15,937 nucleotides of DNA from JAAZPG01 sp012797375 (lineage in GTDB: Bacteria > Acidobacteriota > Aminicenantia > Aminicenantales > UBA4085): contig CALMMC010000148.1 of assembly GCA_937868205.1 (NCBI GenBank), forward strand, positions 1 to 15,937, read 5' to 3'. The notes beneath the pieces are model-generated. The model searched no databases and was not told the DNA's origin. It saw only the letters and a program-made list of their open reading frames with translations. Positions within the stretch are counted from its first letter, which is position 1, and each line of letters starts with the position of its first letter. Of this stretch, positions 1 to 7,356 are shown in pieces. The position numbers and the translations under genes are program-made.

Positions 1-107
1 GGTGAGCACTCATGAAACTAAAGAAAAAAGATGCGATAAACATAGAATAGTAGTCAACGGTGCATAGGGTACGGTGTGTGGAATTGTTTGTATAGATTTT
101 TTTTTTT
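1..107. other. Non-genomic read-through sequence at contig end
   Basis: This stretch is AT-rich, unlike everything to its right, and ends in a T-run that abuts the Illumina P7 sequence at 108. Read on the minus strand it is adapter, then an A-run, then unstructured sequence, which is what reads give when they run past the end of a short insert. I see no gene here. It should be trimmed before any biological use. Confidence 0.88.
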
Positions 108-173
108 CAAGCAGAAGACGGCATACGAGATGCTCAGGAGTCTCGTGGGCTCGGAGATGTGTATAAGAGACAG
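108..173 (+). other. Illumina P7 + i7 index + Nextera transposase adapter
   Basis: Positions 108-131 match the P7 flow-cell oligo, 132-139 (GCTCAGGA) fit the adapter-strand form of Nextera index N704, and 140-173 match the Nextera read-2 primer ending in the transposon mosaic end (AGATGTGTATAAGAGACAG). The minus strand translates to the well-known artefact peptide LIHISEPTRLL, and the plus strand to YKRQ fused onto the following kinase. This is library contamination, not a mobile element. Confidence 0.98.
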
Positions 174-659
174 ATCCGGCTCCGCATCCGGTCGATCTCG
201 ATGATCCACGAGAAGCTGATGAAGTCCGGCGATCTCGTCCGGGTCGATTTCGCCGATTTTCTCGATGACATGTCCATTCACTTTTTCCAGTTCTACAAGG
301 CCGATCCGGACCGGATCGGCCTGAAGCTGGAAGTTGAACCCGTGATGTTGCCGGTCGGCTTGGCCGTCCCCTGCGCCCTGATCGCCGGGGAGCTGATGTC
401 CAACGCTCTCAAGCACGCCTTTCCCGCCGGACGGCGGGGGAAAATCCTCATCGGGCTGAAGCGCCTGGAACGCGGCGAATTCCTTCTCCGGATCAGCGAC
501 GACGGGGTGGGATTTCCGGAAACGGCCGACATCCGGAAAATGGATACGCTCGGGATGACGATCCTCAACGCCCTGGTCGGCCAAATCGGCGGCCGGCTCG
601 AGATTCTCCGCGACGGCGGCTCGGACTTCCGGATCGTCTTCGCCTCGCGGCCGTCCTGA
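174..659 (+). CDS. Sensor histidine kinase, C-terminal part (HisKA_2/HATPase)
   Basis: Partial gene: about 161 residues remain, in frame from the first genomic base to a TGA stop. The first part (IHEKLMKSGDLVRVDFADFL) looks like the second half of a HisKA_2 dimerisation region; the phosphoacceptor His helix lies upstream and is lost. The ATP-binding domain follows: an N box (ELMSNALKHAF), a G1 box (SDDGVGFP) and a G2-like LGMTILNALVGQIGG. By family knowledge it would autophosphorylate on His and pass phosphate to a response regulator. Sensor domains, partner and substrate cannot be known from this fragment. The five codons in frame before 174 come from the sequencing adapter and are not part of the protein. 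It converges with the bactofilin gene, 39 bases away. Confidence 0.9.
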   Translation: MRLRIRSISMIHEKLMKSGDLVRVDFADFLDDMSIHFFQFYKADPDRIGLKLEVEPVMLPVGLAVPCALIAGELMSNALKHAFPAGRRGKILIGLKRLERGEFLLRISDDGVGFPETADIRKMDTLGMTILNALVGQIGGRLEILRDGGSDFRIVFASRPS

Positions 660-698
660 CCGCCGGGACGCCGGACCGGTCTTTCGCCGGGCGGCGCC

Positions 699-1103
699 TC
701 AGCCTTTCTTTCCGCCGGCTTCCCAACCCGCGGCGACCGCGTCCAGGTCGTCGACGAAAACGCTCCGGCCGTCGAAACGCCCGCCCCGGGCGATGACGAG
801 ACCGGGAGCCCGCTGGAAGAGTGTTCCGGCGAACCGGCCGGTTTCGGTGATTTCGATATCCTCGGTCACGGCCATCTCGCCCTCGAAGTCGCCCGAAACG
901 ACGGCTTTGCGCGCGCGGACGTCGGCCCGAACCTTTCCGCCGGCGGCGATGATCAGCTCGTTCTCGGCGATGATGCGGCCGTGGAATGAGCCGCACAAAT
1001 GGATGACGGCCGTCGACTGCAGAACGCCGTCCATCGAGGCGCCCTCGCTGATGACGGCCAGGCTTTTCTCGCCCTTGTCTTCTCTGGATTTTTCTTTGGA
1101 CAC
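699..1103 (-). CDS. Bactofilin family cytoskeletal protein
   Basis: A 134-residue protein. A short charged N-terminal tail (SKEKSREDKGEKS) is followed by the repetitive beta-helical bactofilin (DUF583) pattern: GASMDGVLQS, GSFHGRIIAENELIIAAGGKVRADVRARKAVVSGDFEG and ETGRFAGTLFQRAPGLVIARGG. Bactofilins polymerise without nucleotide into cytoplasmic or membrane-associated filaments that scaffold cell-shape, wall or polar functions. I chose the GTG at 1103 because GGAG lies 8 bases upstream (1112-1115) and a good promoter sits just beyond it; an ATG at 1217 in the same frame is upstream of that promoter and would add a low-complexity Arg/Pro/Gly leader. It is transcribed divergently from the propeller-GGDEF gene. 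Confidence 0.87.
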   Translation of the reverse strand: MSKEKSREDKGEKSLAVISEGASMDGVLQSTAVIHLCGSFHGRIIAENELIIAAGGKVRADVRARKAVVSGDFEGEMAVTEDIEITETGRFAGTLFQRAPGLVIARGGRFDGRSVFVDDLDAVAAGWEAGGKKG

Positions 1104-1122
1104 GGCATCTTCTCCGGCCGGA

Positions 1123-1151
1123 ATCTTATGCCGGGACGGTCCCGAAGTCAA
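1123..1151 (-). promoter_or_regulatory. Sigma70-like promoter of the bactofilin gene
   Basis: Read on the minus strand: TTGACT (1146-1151), a 17-base spacer, then TAAGAT (1123-1128). Transcription would start near 1116, leaving a leader of about a dozen bases holding the GGAG site. The spacer contains a 13-base dyad, CGGGA-CGG-TCCCG (plus strand, 1132-1144), that could be an operator. Pattern match only. Confidence 0.55.
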
Positions 1152-1254
1152 TCCGGCCGATCGACCGGGTCGAGCCGGCCGCGGCCCGGAGGCGGGAGCC
1201 GCGGATCCCCGCCGCATGACAATCAGGCGGGGGGATCTCCGGCGACGAATTCGT

Positions 1255-1283
1255 TTGACAGCCGCGGACCGAAAAGGTAAATT
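1255..1283 (+). promoter_or_regulatory. Sigma70-like promoter of the propeller-GGDEF gene
   Basis: TTGACA (1255-1260), a 17-base spacer and TAAATT (1278-1283). The predicted start point is near 1290, only about 7 bases before the ATG at 1297, so the mRNA would be almost leaderless. This fits the lack of a Shine-Dalgarno site there. Confidence 0.55.
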
Positions 1284-1296
1284 CCATCCGAAAACG

Positions 1297-4200
1297 ATGT
1301 TCCAGGCGACCTCGGTCGATCAGAGAATAGCTCCCGGGGCAAGGCGATCGGGAGCGTCCTTCTCTTTCGCGGCGTTTTTATTCCTCCTGTTTTTCCCGGT
1401 TTTCGTTCCGGCCGGATCGGCCGCCGTTCCCCCGGGCGCGGATCCGGCGATGGCCTTTGGATTCAAGGGATACGGCCTCGACCAGGGCCTCACGTCTCCC
1501 TCGGTAACGGCCATGATCCAGGACCCGGACGGTTTCCTTTGGGTGGGGACGGAAGACGGGCTCTTCCGGCTCGAAGGGAAGCGTTTCCGCCGTTTCGGAA
1601 CCGAGGACGGTCTTCCCGCCGATAATATCGAAGCCTTGTCCTTCGGCCGACCCCGGGGCATTTGGGCGACTACTTCCAAGGGAATCGTCCGGTGGGACGG
1701 CCGGCGATTCCTGCGTCCGGGGGGGTTCGGTTTCCCGGGCTTCGACAACCGGCCGGGACTCGCCGTTCCCGGCGGCGCGATCATTCTGTCTCATTTCGAA
1801 GCCAAGCAGCGCTTCTTCAGTTCCACGGATGAAAAGAGCTTCGGCGAACTGAAGGGCCTGCCCTGGGGCGGCGGGGCGAACTGCGCCTTTTTCGACGCCG
1901 GCCGCAATCTTCTGCTGGTGTCCCTCCAGGAAGGGCTTTGGGCCTGGGACGGAAAGGCTTGGAAAAGCCGCGTCCTTTTCGACGACGCCGACGGCCACAA
2001 GGACATCCGGGCGCTTCTCGTCGACCGGGCCGGCCGCATCTGGATCCGCCGGACGGAACGGCTTTACCGCTTGGAATCCTTCGAGGCGCCCCCGGTCGCG
2101 GTGACGGTTCCGGAGCTCCTGTCGATGGTCAATCACTTTTTCCTGGTCGAGGACGCGTTCGGCCGCGTCTGGACCAATACCGCACGGAATCTGATCTGGG
2201 TTTCGGAATCCGGATCGGGAGTTCTAGGCGAGCGCCAGGGCCTTCCTCCCACCGGAGCGTTCGTCCTCTATGTGGACGGTCAAGGAACGCTCTGGGCGGG
2301 CGGAGACGGCGTTTTCAAGCTTCTGGGAGATTCGCTTTGGAGCTGGGCCACGCGGAAAGAAGGCCTTCCCGCGGATGTCGTTTGGTCGATCTGCCGGACC
2401 CGGGACGGACGCGTCTGGGCGGGAACGGGGGGCGGCCTCGCTTTCGGAACCCCCGAGGGATGGCGACTTGTCTCCGGAACCGGCCGGTGTCAGATTCTCT
2501 CTCTCTATGAAGACGCGGAAGGAACGCTCTGGGTGGGACACGAGCCGGGAGGCGGGCGGACCACCGGACTGATGAGCGTCGAGCCGGGCGGAACCGAGGC
2601 CCGGACCGTTCCCGTCTTAGGAATTGAGACGCAAGGGCCGTTTTTTACGATGGCCTCCGGTTCCAAGGATTCGTTCTGGGTCTCGGCCGCCGAGGCCGGG
2701 CTGTTGCGGGCCTTTCCCGGCCCCGCCGGCGTCCGCGTCGAGCGGTTCGCGGTTCCCGGCTGGGGCGGGGAGCCGTTCATCACCAAGATCGTCCCCGACG
2801 GCGCGGGAGGCATCTGGGTCTCCAGCAACCAGGGGGCCGCTCATTGGAACGGACGCGCCTGGGCGGTCCTCTCCAAGGGAACGCTGCCCGACCAGGAAAT
2901 GATCTCGGTTTCGGCCCTCGGCCCTGAAAGCGCCTGGTTCGCCCTCTCCAGCGGCAAGCGGCTTGTCCGCGTGGAGAGGGAAGGGGACGCCCTCCGTTTG
3001 GCCGAGATGCTGCCGGCGTCTCACCCCCTTTCTCAATCGCTGATTTCCGCCCTGGCCTCCGATCCAAACGGCGTGATCTGGGCCGCGACCGCCCGGGGAT
3101 TGATGCGCTGGGAAGGAGGCCGGGTCGAACGATATGGAAGGAACGCGGGCTTCCCCGGCGAGGACTGCGCCCAAAACGCCCTCTGGGTGGAGTCGAACGG
3201 CGACGTTTGGGCTGGATTAAGCCTGGGCTTGGCTCACGGAGCCATGAATCTCAGGCGGGAGCCGCAAAGGCCTCCGAGCGTCGTCCTCCTTGAATGCAAG
3301 GACGGTCAGGGCCGCCTCTTGGACGACGCCGATCCCGGCCCCACGGTCTCCTGGCCGGCCCGAACGATGGCTTTCCGTTATGCTCTCCGCGGCTCGCGAT
3401 GGACGGAGGGAGCCGGGTTTCAAGTCCGGCTTGTCGGAATGGAGGAGGCCTGGCGGAACACGGATGTGTCCGAGGCCCTGTTTCCCGGGCTGGATGCCGG
3501 CCACTACCGGTTCGAAGTCCGGGCGGTGTCGACGACGGCCGAGACCGGCGCGCCGGAAAGCTTTTCTTTTCGGATCCTGGCGCCCTGGTGGCGGCGCTGG
3601 TGGTCCCAATTGGGCGGAGCCCTGATCCTGGCGGGAGCGGTTGTTCTGGCGTTCCGCCGGCGCACGGCGATCCTTCTCCGCCGGAACGAATTCCTGGAAT
3701 CGCTCGTCCAAGCCCGAACGAGCGAGCTGGAGAAAGCGAATGAAGCCCTTCGGGAGGCCGTCCTGATCGATCCCCTGACGGGGCTCTACAACCGCCGCTA
3801 CTTGACCTTGACCATGCCCGAGGAGGAAATCCGGCTGCGCCGGATGTTCCGAAGCTATCTCCAGAAAGGCGAGAGCCCCTTGAACCGCAACGAGGACCTG
3901 GTGCTCTTCCTGGGAGATTTGGACTTCTTCAAGCGGATCAACGACGAATTCGGTCACGCCGCAGGCGACCAGGTGATCATGGAAACCGCCCGGGTGCTTC
4001 GAACCGCCAGCCGGACGGCGGACACCCTGGTCCGCTGGGGCGGAGAGGAATTTCTCCTGGTGGCCAAGCGTACGGATCGAACGAAGGCCCACTTGATCGC
4101 CGAGAAGCTTTGCCGGGCCGTCCGCGACCATGTCAGCGTCCTGCCCGGCGGCGCAACGACCGGCTGCAAAATCACCATCGGCTTCGCGGCTTTCCCCATC

Positions 4201-4458
4201 CTCGAACAGAATCCCGAGGCCTTCACTTGGGAAGACGCCCTGCAGGTGGCCGACCAATGCCTTTATGCGGTCAAGCGGGCCGGCGGGGACGGGTGGGCCG
4301 GCATCCATACGCCGGGACCGCTGGATTCCGTTGAAATCTTGTCGCGCCTGAGGATGGACTTGGCCGGCCTCGTCCGGGAGGGCTTCATCCGCGTCCAAAG
4401 CAGCTTCCCGGAAGGCTCGATTTTCAACGGGCTCGGCGCTCCGCCGAAAAAATACTGA
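1297..4458 (+). CDS. Periplasmic-propeller diguanylate cyclase (Reg_prop/Y_Y_Y/GGDEF)
   Basis: A 1053-residue membrane sensor. A signal sequence (hydrophobic about 21-37, after RR) exports about 13 recognisable propeller repeats (about 50-645; for example DPDGFLWVGTEDGLFRL and DGQGTLWAGGDGVFKL), enough for two seven-bladed propellers. A Y_Y_Y domain (about 695-765), one transmembrane helix (about 770-788) and a short coiled coil (RTSELEKANEALREA) follow, then a GGDEF domain. The active motif is GGEEF (915-919), with an RTAD inhibitory I-site at 906-909 spaced as usual. It should make c-di-GMP from two GTP in response to a periplasmic ligand, possibly a glycan as in hybrid two-component sensors; the ligand is inference. 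The ATG at 1297 is chosen because the promoter ends just before it; longer readings run antisense through the bactofilin gene. Confidence 0.9.
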   Translation: MFQATSVDQRIAPGARRSGASFSFAAFLFLLFFPVFVPAGSAAVPPGADPAMAFGFKGYGLDQGLTSPSVTAMIQDPDGFLWVGTEDGLFRLEGKRFRRFGTEDGLPADNIEALSFGRPRGIWATTSKGIVRWDGRRFLRPGGFGFPGFDNRPGLAVPGGAIILSHFEAKQRFFSSTDEKSFGELKGLPWGGGANCAFFDAGRNLLLVSLQEGLWAWDGKAWKSRVLFDDADGHKDIRALLVDRAGRIWIRRTERLYRLESFEAPPVAVTVPELLSMVNHFFLVEDAFGRVWTNTARNLIWVSESGSGVLGERQGLPPTGAFVLYVDGQGTLWAGGDGVFKLLGDSLWSWATRKEGLPADVVWSICRTRDGRVWAGTGGGLAFGTPEGWRLVSGTGRCQILSLYEDAEGTLWVGHEPGGGRTTGLMSVEPGGTEARTVPVLGIETQGPFFTMASGSKDSFWVSAAEAGLLRAFPGPAGVRVERFAVPGWGGEPFITKIVPDGAGGIWVSSNQGAAHWNGRAWAVLSKGTLPDQEMISVSALGPESAWFALSSGKRLVRVEREGDALRLAEMLPASHPLSQSLISALASDPNGVIWAATARGLMRWEGGRVERYGRNAGFPGEDCAQNALWVESNGDVWAGLSLGLAHGAMNLRREPQRPPSVVLLECKDGQGRLLDDADPGPTVSWPARTMAFRYALRGSRWTEGAGFQVRLVGMEEAWRNTDVSEALFPGLDAGHYRFEVRAVSTTAETGAPESFSFRILAPWWRRWWSQLGGALILAGAVVLAFRRRTAILLRRNEFLESLVQARTSELEKANEALREAVLIDPLTGLYNRRYLTLTMPEEEIRLRRMFRSYLQKGESPLNRNEDLVLFLGDLDFFKRINDEFGHAAGDQVIMETARVLRTASRTADTLVRWGGEEFLLVAKRTDRTKAHLIAEKLCRAVRDHVSVLPGGATTGCKITIGFAAFPILEQNPEAFTWEDALQVADQCLYAVKRAGGDGWAGIHTPGPLDSVEILSRLRMDLAGLVREGFIRVQSSFPEGSIFNGLGAPPKKY

Positions 4459-4539
4459 CGGAAGCGGAAAAACAGAAAAGAATCGCCGGCGCGCGGTCTG
4501 ATCCCCCCGGAGGCCTTATATTAGAAGGGGAGGAGAATA

Positions 4540-4812
4540 ATGAGCGCGCGCGCTGTTTTCCTGGGTTTGGCCCTGATCGCCGCCCTCGCTAATGTCGCCG
4601 CCTTGATCATGATCATGGCGGCTCTCGACCGGCGGGGGCGGAAGACGAACATGTTTATGGCTCGTCTTTTCACGGGCAGGTACCTTTCGGCGTACAAGGA
4701 GACGACAAAAAAGGAAATCGGAAAGCCGGGTCCGCTCTATTCCCTTTGGCTCGTCGCCATCATCCTGGCCCTCGTCTTTGCGGTCATCGCCGTCCTTTTG
4801 CCCCAGGAATAA
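4540..4812 (+). CDS. Small two-helix membrane protein, unknown function
   Basis: A 90-residue protein with a strong ribosome binding site (GGGGAGGAG, GGAGG core at 4529-4533) 6 bases before the ATG. Residues 4-28 form one hydrophobic helix (VFLGLALIAALANVAALIMI) and about 68-87 a second (LWLVAIILALVFAVIAVLL). Between them lies a basic loop of about 40 residues (DRRGRKTNMF, YKETTKKEIGKPG), probably cytoplasmic. I do not recognise the family. It starts 81 bases after the GGDEF gene on the same strand, so co-transcription is possible; a TATATT at 4517-4522 has no convincing -35 partner. It converges with the glycerate kinase gene. Confidence 0.8.
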   Translation: MSARAVFLGLALIAALANVAALIMIMAALDRRGRKTNMFMARLFTGRYLSAYKETTKKEIGKPGPLYSLWLVAIILALVFAVIAVLLPQE

Positions 4813-4867
4813 TCCTGGGCCGGCTGATGTCCCCGCGACGGAATTTCGGGAACGGCCGCGGCCGAGG

Positions 4868-6019
4868 TTAGGAGCCGGCGGCCAGGGCGGCGATCTCCCG
4901 GGCGGCCCGGCGGGCGATGGTTTCCAGGTAGTGAGCGCCGCGCCGGATCGCGTCCTCGAGCGAGAGGGCTTCGGGGCGGATGGCGTAAGCGGCGGCGAAC
5001 AACCCGGGGACATAATCCGATAACGGCCCGTCGATCGAGCCGCAAAAAGCGACGCAGGGTTTCTTCAGCTCCCGGGCCAGCCGGGCGATGCCGTCGGCCG
5101 TCTTTCCCCGTCTCGATTGGAAATCCAACCGCCCTTCCCCCGTGACGACGAGATCGGCCCGGCGGGCTTTCTCCTTCAATCCGGTCGCCTCGATGATCGT
5201 CTCGACTCCCCGGCGGATCACCGCTCCGAGGAACGCGGCCGTCCCGAAACCGAGGCCTCCGGCCGCGCCCGCTCCGGGAAGATCGCGGTATTTTCTTCCC
5301 AGGGCCGCCTCGACGGCGTCGGCGAACCGCCGGCCGGTTTCCTCCAGCCGGCCGACGGTCTCAGCGTCCGCTCCTTTCTGAGGGGCGAAGACCGCGGCCG
5401 CCCCGTGCGGCCCGAGAAGAGGATTGTCGACGTCGGCCAGGACTTCGAAACGGACGGCCTGGAGACGGGGATTGAGCCCGGCGGTCTCGACCGTCCGCAG
5501 TTCGGAGAGCGCCGCCGGCCGGGGCGGGAGAATGCGTCCCTCGCCGTCGAGAAACCGCGCTCCCAGGGCGGCCGCCATCCCCGCCCCCCAGTCGTTCGTC
5601 GCCGAGCCGCCGAGGCCGATGAGGACGTTCTCCGGCCGGTGCTCCAAGGCGGCCTCGATCTGGCGGCCGAGGCCGGAGGTATCGGACCGCAGGATGTCCC
5701 GCCTCCCCTCGACCAGCGTCAGGCCGCTGGAACGGGCCGTTTCGATCACGGCGGTTTTGCCCCCGGGCCGCAGAAGAAATTCGGCCGAGACGGGATCGCC
5801 CAGCGGACCGGGGCAGGTCACGGAAATTTTCCGGCCGCCGCCGGCGCCGTAAAACGCCTCGACGGTGCCGTCGCCGCCGTCGGCCGTGGGAACGACATCG
5901 ATCGCGGCCGGGACGCCGAGGCGGGCGAATCCTTCCCGGAGACCCGCGGCCACGGCCGCTCCGGCTTCGATCGAAGTCAGGGAACCCTTGAAACCGTCGG
6001 TTGCGATCAAAATGCGCAT
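4868..6019 (-). CDS. glxK: Glycerate 2-kinase (GlxK/GarK family)
   Basis: A 383-residue protein, the usual length for this family. It opens with MRILIATDGFKGSLTS and carries PTADGGDGTVEAF, LGGSATNDWGAG, DVDNPLLGPHGAAAVFAPQKGA, PGAGAAGGLGFG and VVTGEGRLDFQSRRGKT, all landmarks of class I glycerate kinases. The family phosphorylates D-glycerate with ATP to 2-phosphoglycerate in the cytosol, feeding lower glycolysis. The usual DGG of the GSATND motif reads DWG here. An AAGGAG site (6025-6030) overlaps the stop codon of the upstream larA-like gene, and the start lies 10 bases beyond that stop, so translation is probably coupled. It is the last gene of a valS-larA-glxK run. Family assignment is firm; the product position (2-phospho) is from family knowledge. 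Confidence 0.93.
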   Translation of the reverse strand: MRILIATDGFKGSLTSIEAGAAVAAGLREGFARLGVPAAIDVVPTADGGDGTVEAFYGAGGGRKISVTCPGPLGDPVSAEFLLRPGGKTAVIETARSSGLTLVEGRRDILRSDTSGLGRQIEAALEHRPENVLIGLGGSATNDWGAGMAAALGARFLDGEGRILPPRPAALSELRTVETAGLNPRLQAVRFEVLADVDNPLLGPHGAAAVFAPQKGADAETVGRLEETGRRFADAVEAALGRKYRDLPGAGAAGGLGFGTAAFLGAVIRRGVETIIEATGLKEKARRADLVVTGEGRLDFQSRRGKTADGIARLARELKKPCVAFCGSIDGPLSDYVPGLFAAAYAIRPEALSLEDAIRRGAHYLETIARRAAREIAALAAGS

Positions 6020-6029
6020 TTTTTCTCCT

Positions 6030-7343
6030 TCACCGCCCGGCCGGAATGGATTCGGGAACGCAGTAGGGGCCTTCGGGGAAGACGGCCAGTGTTTTGCCGG
6101 GGCCGAGGGCAGTGTCCAAGGCGGATTGAACGGCCGCGCCCAGCCGGCCGCGGGAAGCCGTCCGGCCCGTCAACGTCAAGATCCTCATCGTCTCCTCCGG
6201 CAGTCCGTCGGAGAGGAAAAGCAAGCCGCCGGCCCCGACCCGGGCCAGGGCCCGGGCCTGCATCTGCAGCTCCCATTGGTCCACGGTGAAGACGCCGGGG
6301 CGCTTGATGTCGGCCAGGAAATCGTCGAAGCGGCCGGCGTACTCCCTCAACAACCCGGCGTAAGCGGGGCTTCCCAGCCCCTCGGAGCAGCCGCCGAAGG
6401 CGATGACCGTCCCCCCTTCCCGGACGGCCGGAAGGCAGGAGACGAAACCCTTGACGCACTGGTAAAACGTCGCGTCGAGGGGATAGCCGCCGCTTCCCGT
6501 CAAGACGACGTCGGCTGGACGGCGGACCGGACGCACGGCGCAGGTTTGGACGAAGGCGCAGGCGGCTTCGTGGGCCGGTTCCAGGGCGCCGGCAAACGCC
6601 CGGACAAGGCGGCGGCCGCGGTCCACGACGACGTTGAGAGTGAAATCGACGCCGGCGGCCCGGGCGATCGAGAGGGACTCCTCATGGAGGGGATTGCCTT
6701 CGAGAACGGCGTTGGCCGCCCGCGGATCGGAAAGCATCTTTTCCCCGTGGAATTCGCGGATCGTTTCGAGCGAGGACAGGCCCGGGCAGACGCTTTTCCG
6801 GCCGCCGGAGAAACCCGCCATGAAATGCGGCTCGACGAGTCCCGTCACCAGCCGGAAGCCGGCTTCGACGAACCGCCGGTTGAGACGGATGGCCGCGCCG
6901 GAGGCGCTCCGCCCGGGCGCCGCGGCCAGGCCGGGGCCGTCGCCGGCTTGGTGATCCTCGATCCGGCAGCGGTCGACGATGTCCGGGCCGAACATCTCCC
7001 GGCGCTCGGCGGTCGTGCTCGGGCGATGCATCCCGGCGGCGATCAGGATGAGAATATCATTTTGGGGAACTCCGGCCGCGGCGATTTCCCCGAGAAGGGG
7101 CGCCAGGAAATCCCGGTAGGGGACGGGCCGGGTGACGTCGGAAACGACGACGACGACCTCGCCGGGCCGGCGGGAGGCCAGCGCCTCTCGAAGGGGCGGG
7201 GCGCCGAAGGGACGGCGGACGGCTTCGAGAACGAGGTCCGCCGCCGGCGCCGCGGGGGCGGGATAGCGGGAGACGAAGAGGTCGGCGTCGTCGGGAACGC
7301 GAAGGAGGATTTCCTCCCGGCCGGACAAGGCCCGCACGTTCAT
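6030..7343 (-). CDS. larA: LarA-family nickel-dependent 2-hydroxyacid racemase/epimerase
   Basis: A 437-residue protein that keeps the LarA active-site set almost in register with the Lactobacillus plantarum lactate racemase: SDVTRP (68-73), His106 in AAGMHR, His173 in EPHFMAGFSGG, Lys183 in GGRKS (the residue that tethers the nickel-pincer nucleotide), His199 in ETIREFH, and Gln295/Lys298 in YQCVKG. It should catalyse hydride-transfer racemisation or epimerisation of a 2-hydroxyacid. The substrate is not set by these residues; LarA homologues act on lactate, malate, phenyllactate, gluconate and others. The adjoining glycerate kinase hints at glycerate or a sugar acid (inference). It starts 13 bases after the valS stop with no clear ribosome site, so coupling to valS is likely. 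The cofactor genes larB, larC and larE are not in the window. Confidence 0.9.
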   Translation of the reverse strand: MNVRALSGREEILLRVPDDADLFVSRYPAPAAPAADLVLEAVRRPFGAPPLREALASRRPGEVVVVVSDVTRPVPYRDFLAPLLGEIAAAGVPQNDILILIAAGMHRPSTTAERREMFGPDIVDRCRIEDHQAGDGPGLAAAPGRSASGAAIRLNRRFVEAGFRLVTGLVEPHFMAGFSGGRKSVCPGLSSLETIREFHGEKMLSDPRAANAVLEGNPLHEESLSIARAAGVDFTLNVVVDRGRRLVRAFAGALEPAHEAACAFVQTCAVRPVRRPADVVLTGSGGYPLDATFYQCVKGFVSCLPAVREGGTVIAFGGCSEGLGSPAYAGLLREYAGRFDDFLADIKRPGVFTVDQWELQMQARALARVGAGGLLFLSDGLPEETMRILTLTGRTASRGRLGAAVQSALDTALGPGKTLAVFPEGPYCVPESIPAGR

Positions 7344-7356
7344 CGGAGTGTCTTTT

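Noticed and set aside
140..173. The Tn5 mosaic end as evidence of a transposon.
   Set aside because: It is part of the Nextera library adapter, contiguous with P7 and an index.
54..584. A minus-strand open frame containing LIHISEPTRLL.
   Set aside because: This is the translated Nextera adapter joined to the antisense of the kinase gene, a known database artefact.
660..698. A possible terminator between the kinase and bactofilin genes.
   Set aside because: Only a 5-base GC stem (660-664 with 690-694) around a long loop and no T-run.
793..1296. An upstream extension of the propeller-GGDEF gene in the same frame.
   Set aside because: It runs antisense through the bactofilin gene, has no protein-like features, and puts the signal sequence far inside the protein; the promoter at 1255-1283 lies inside it.
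4853..4864. The palindrome CGGCCGCGGCCG between two convergent genes.
   Set aside because: Low-complexity GC sequence without a T-run; expected by chance at this base composition.
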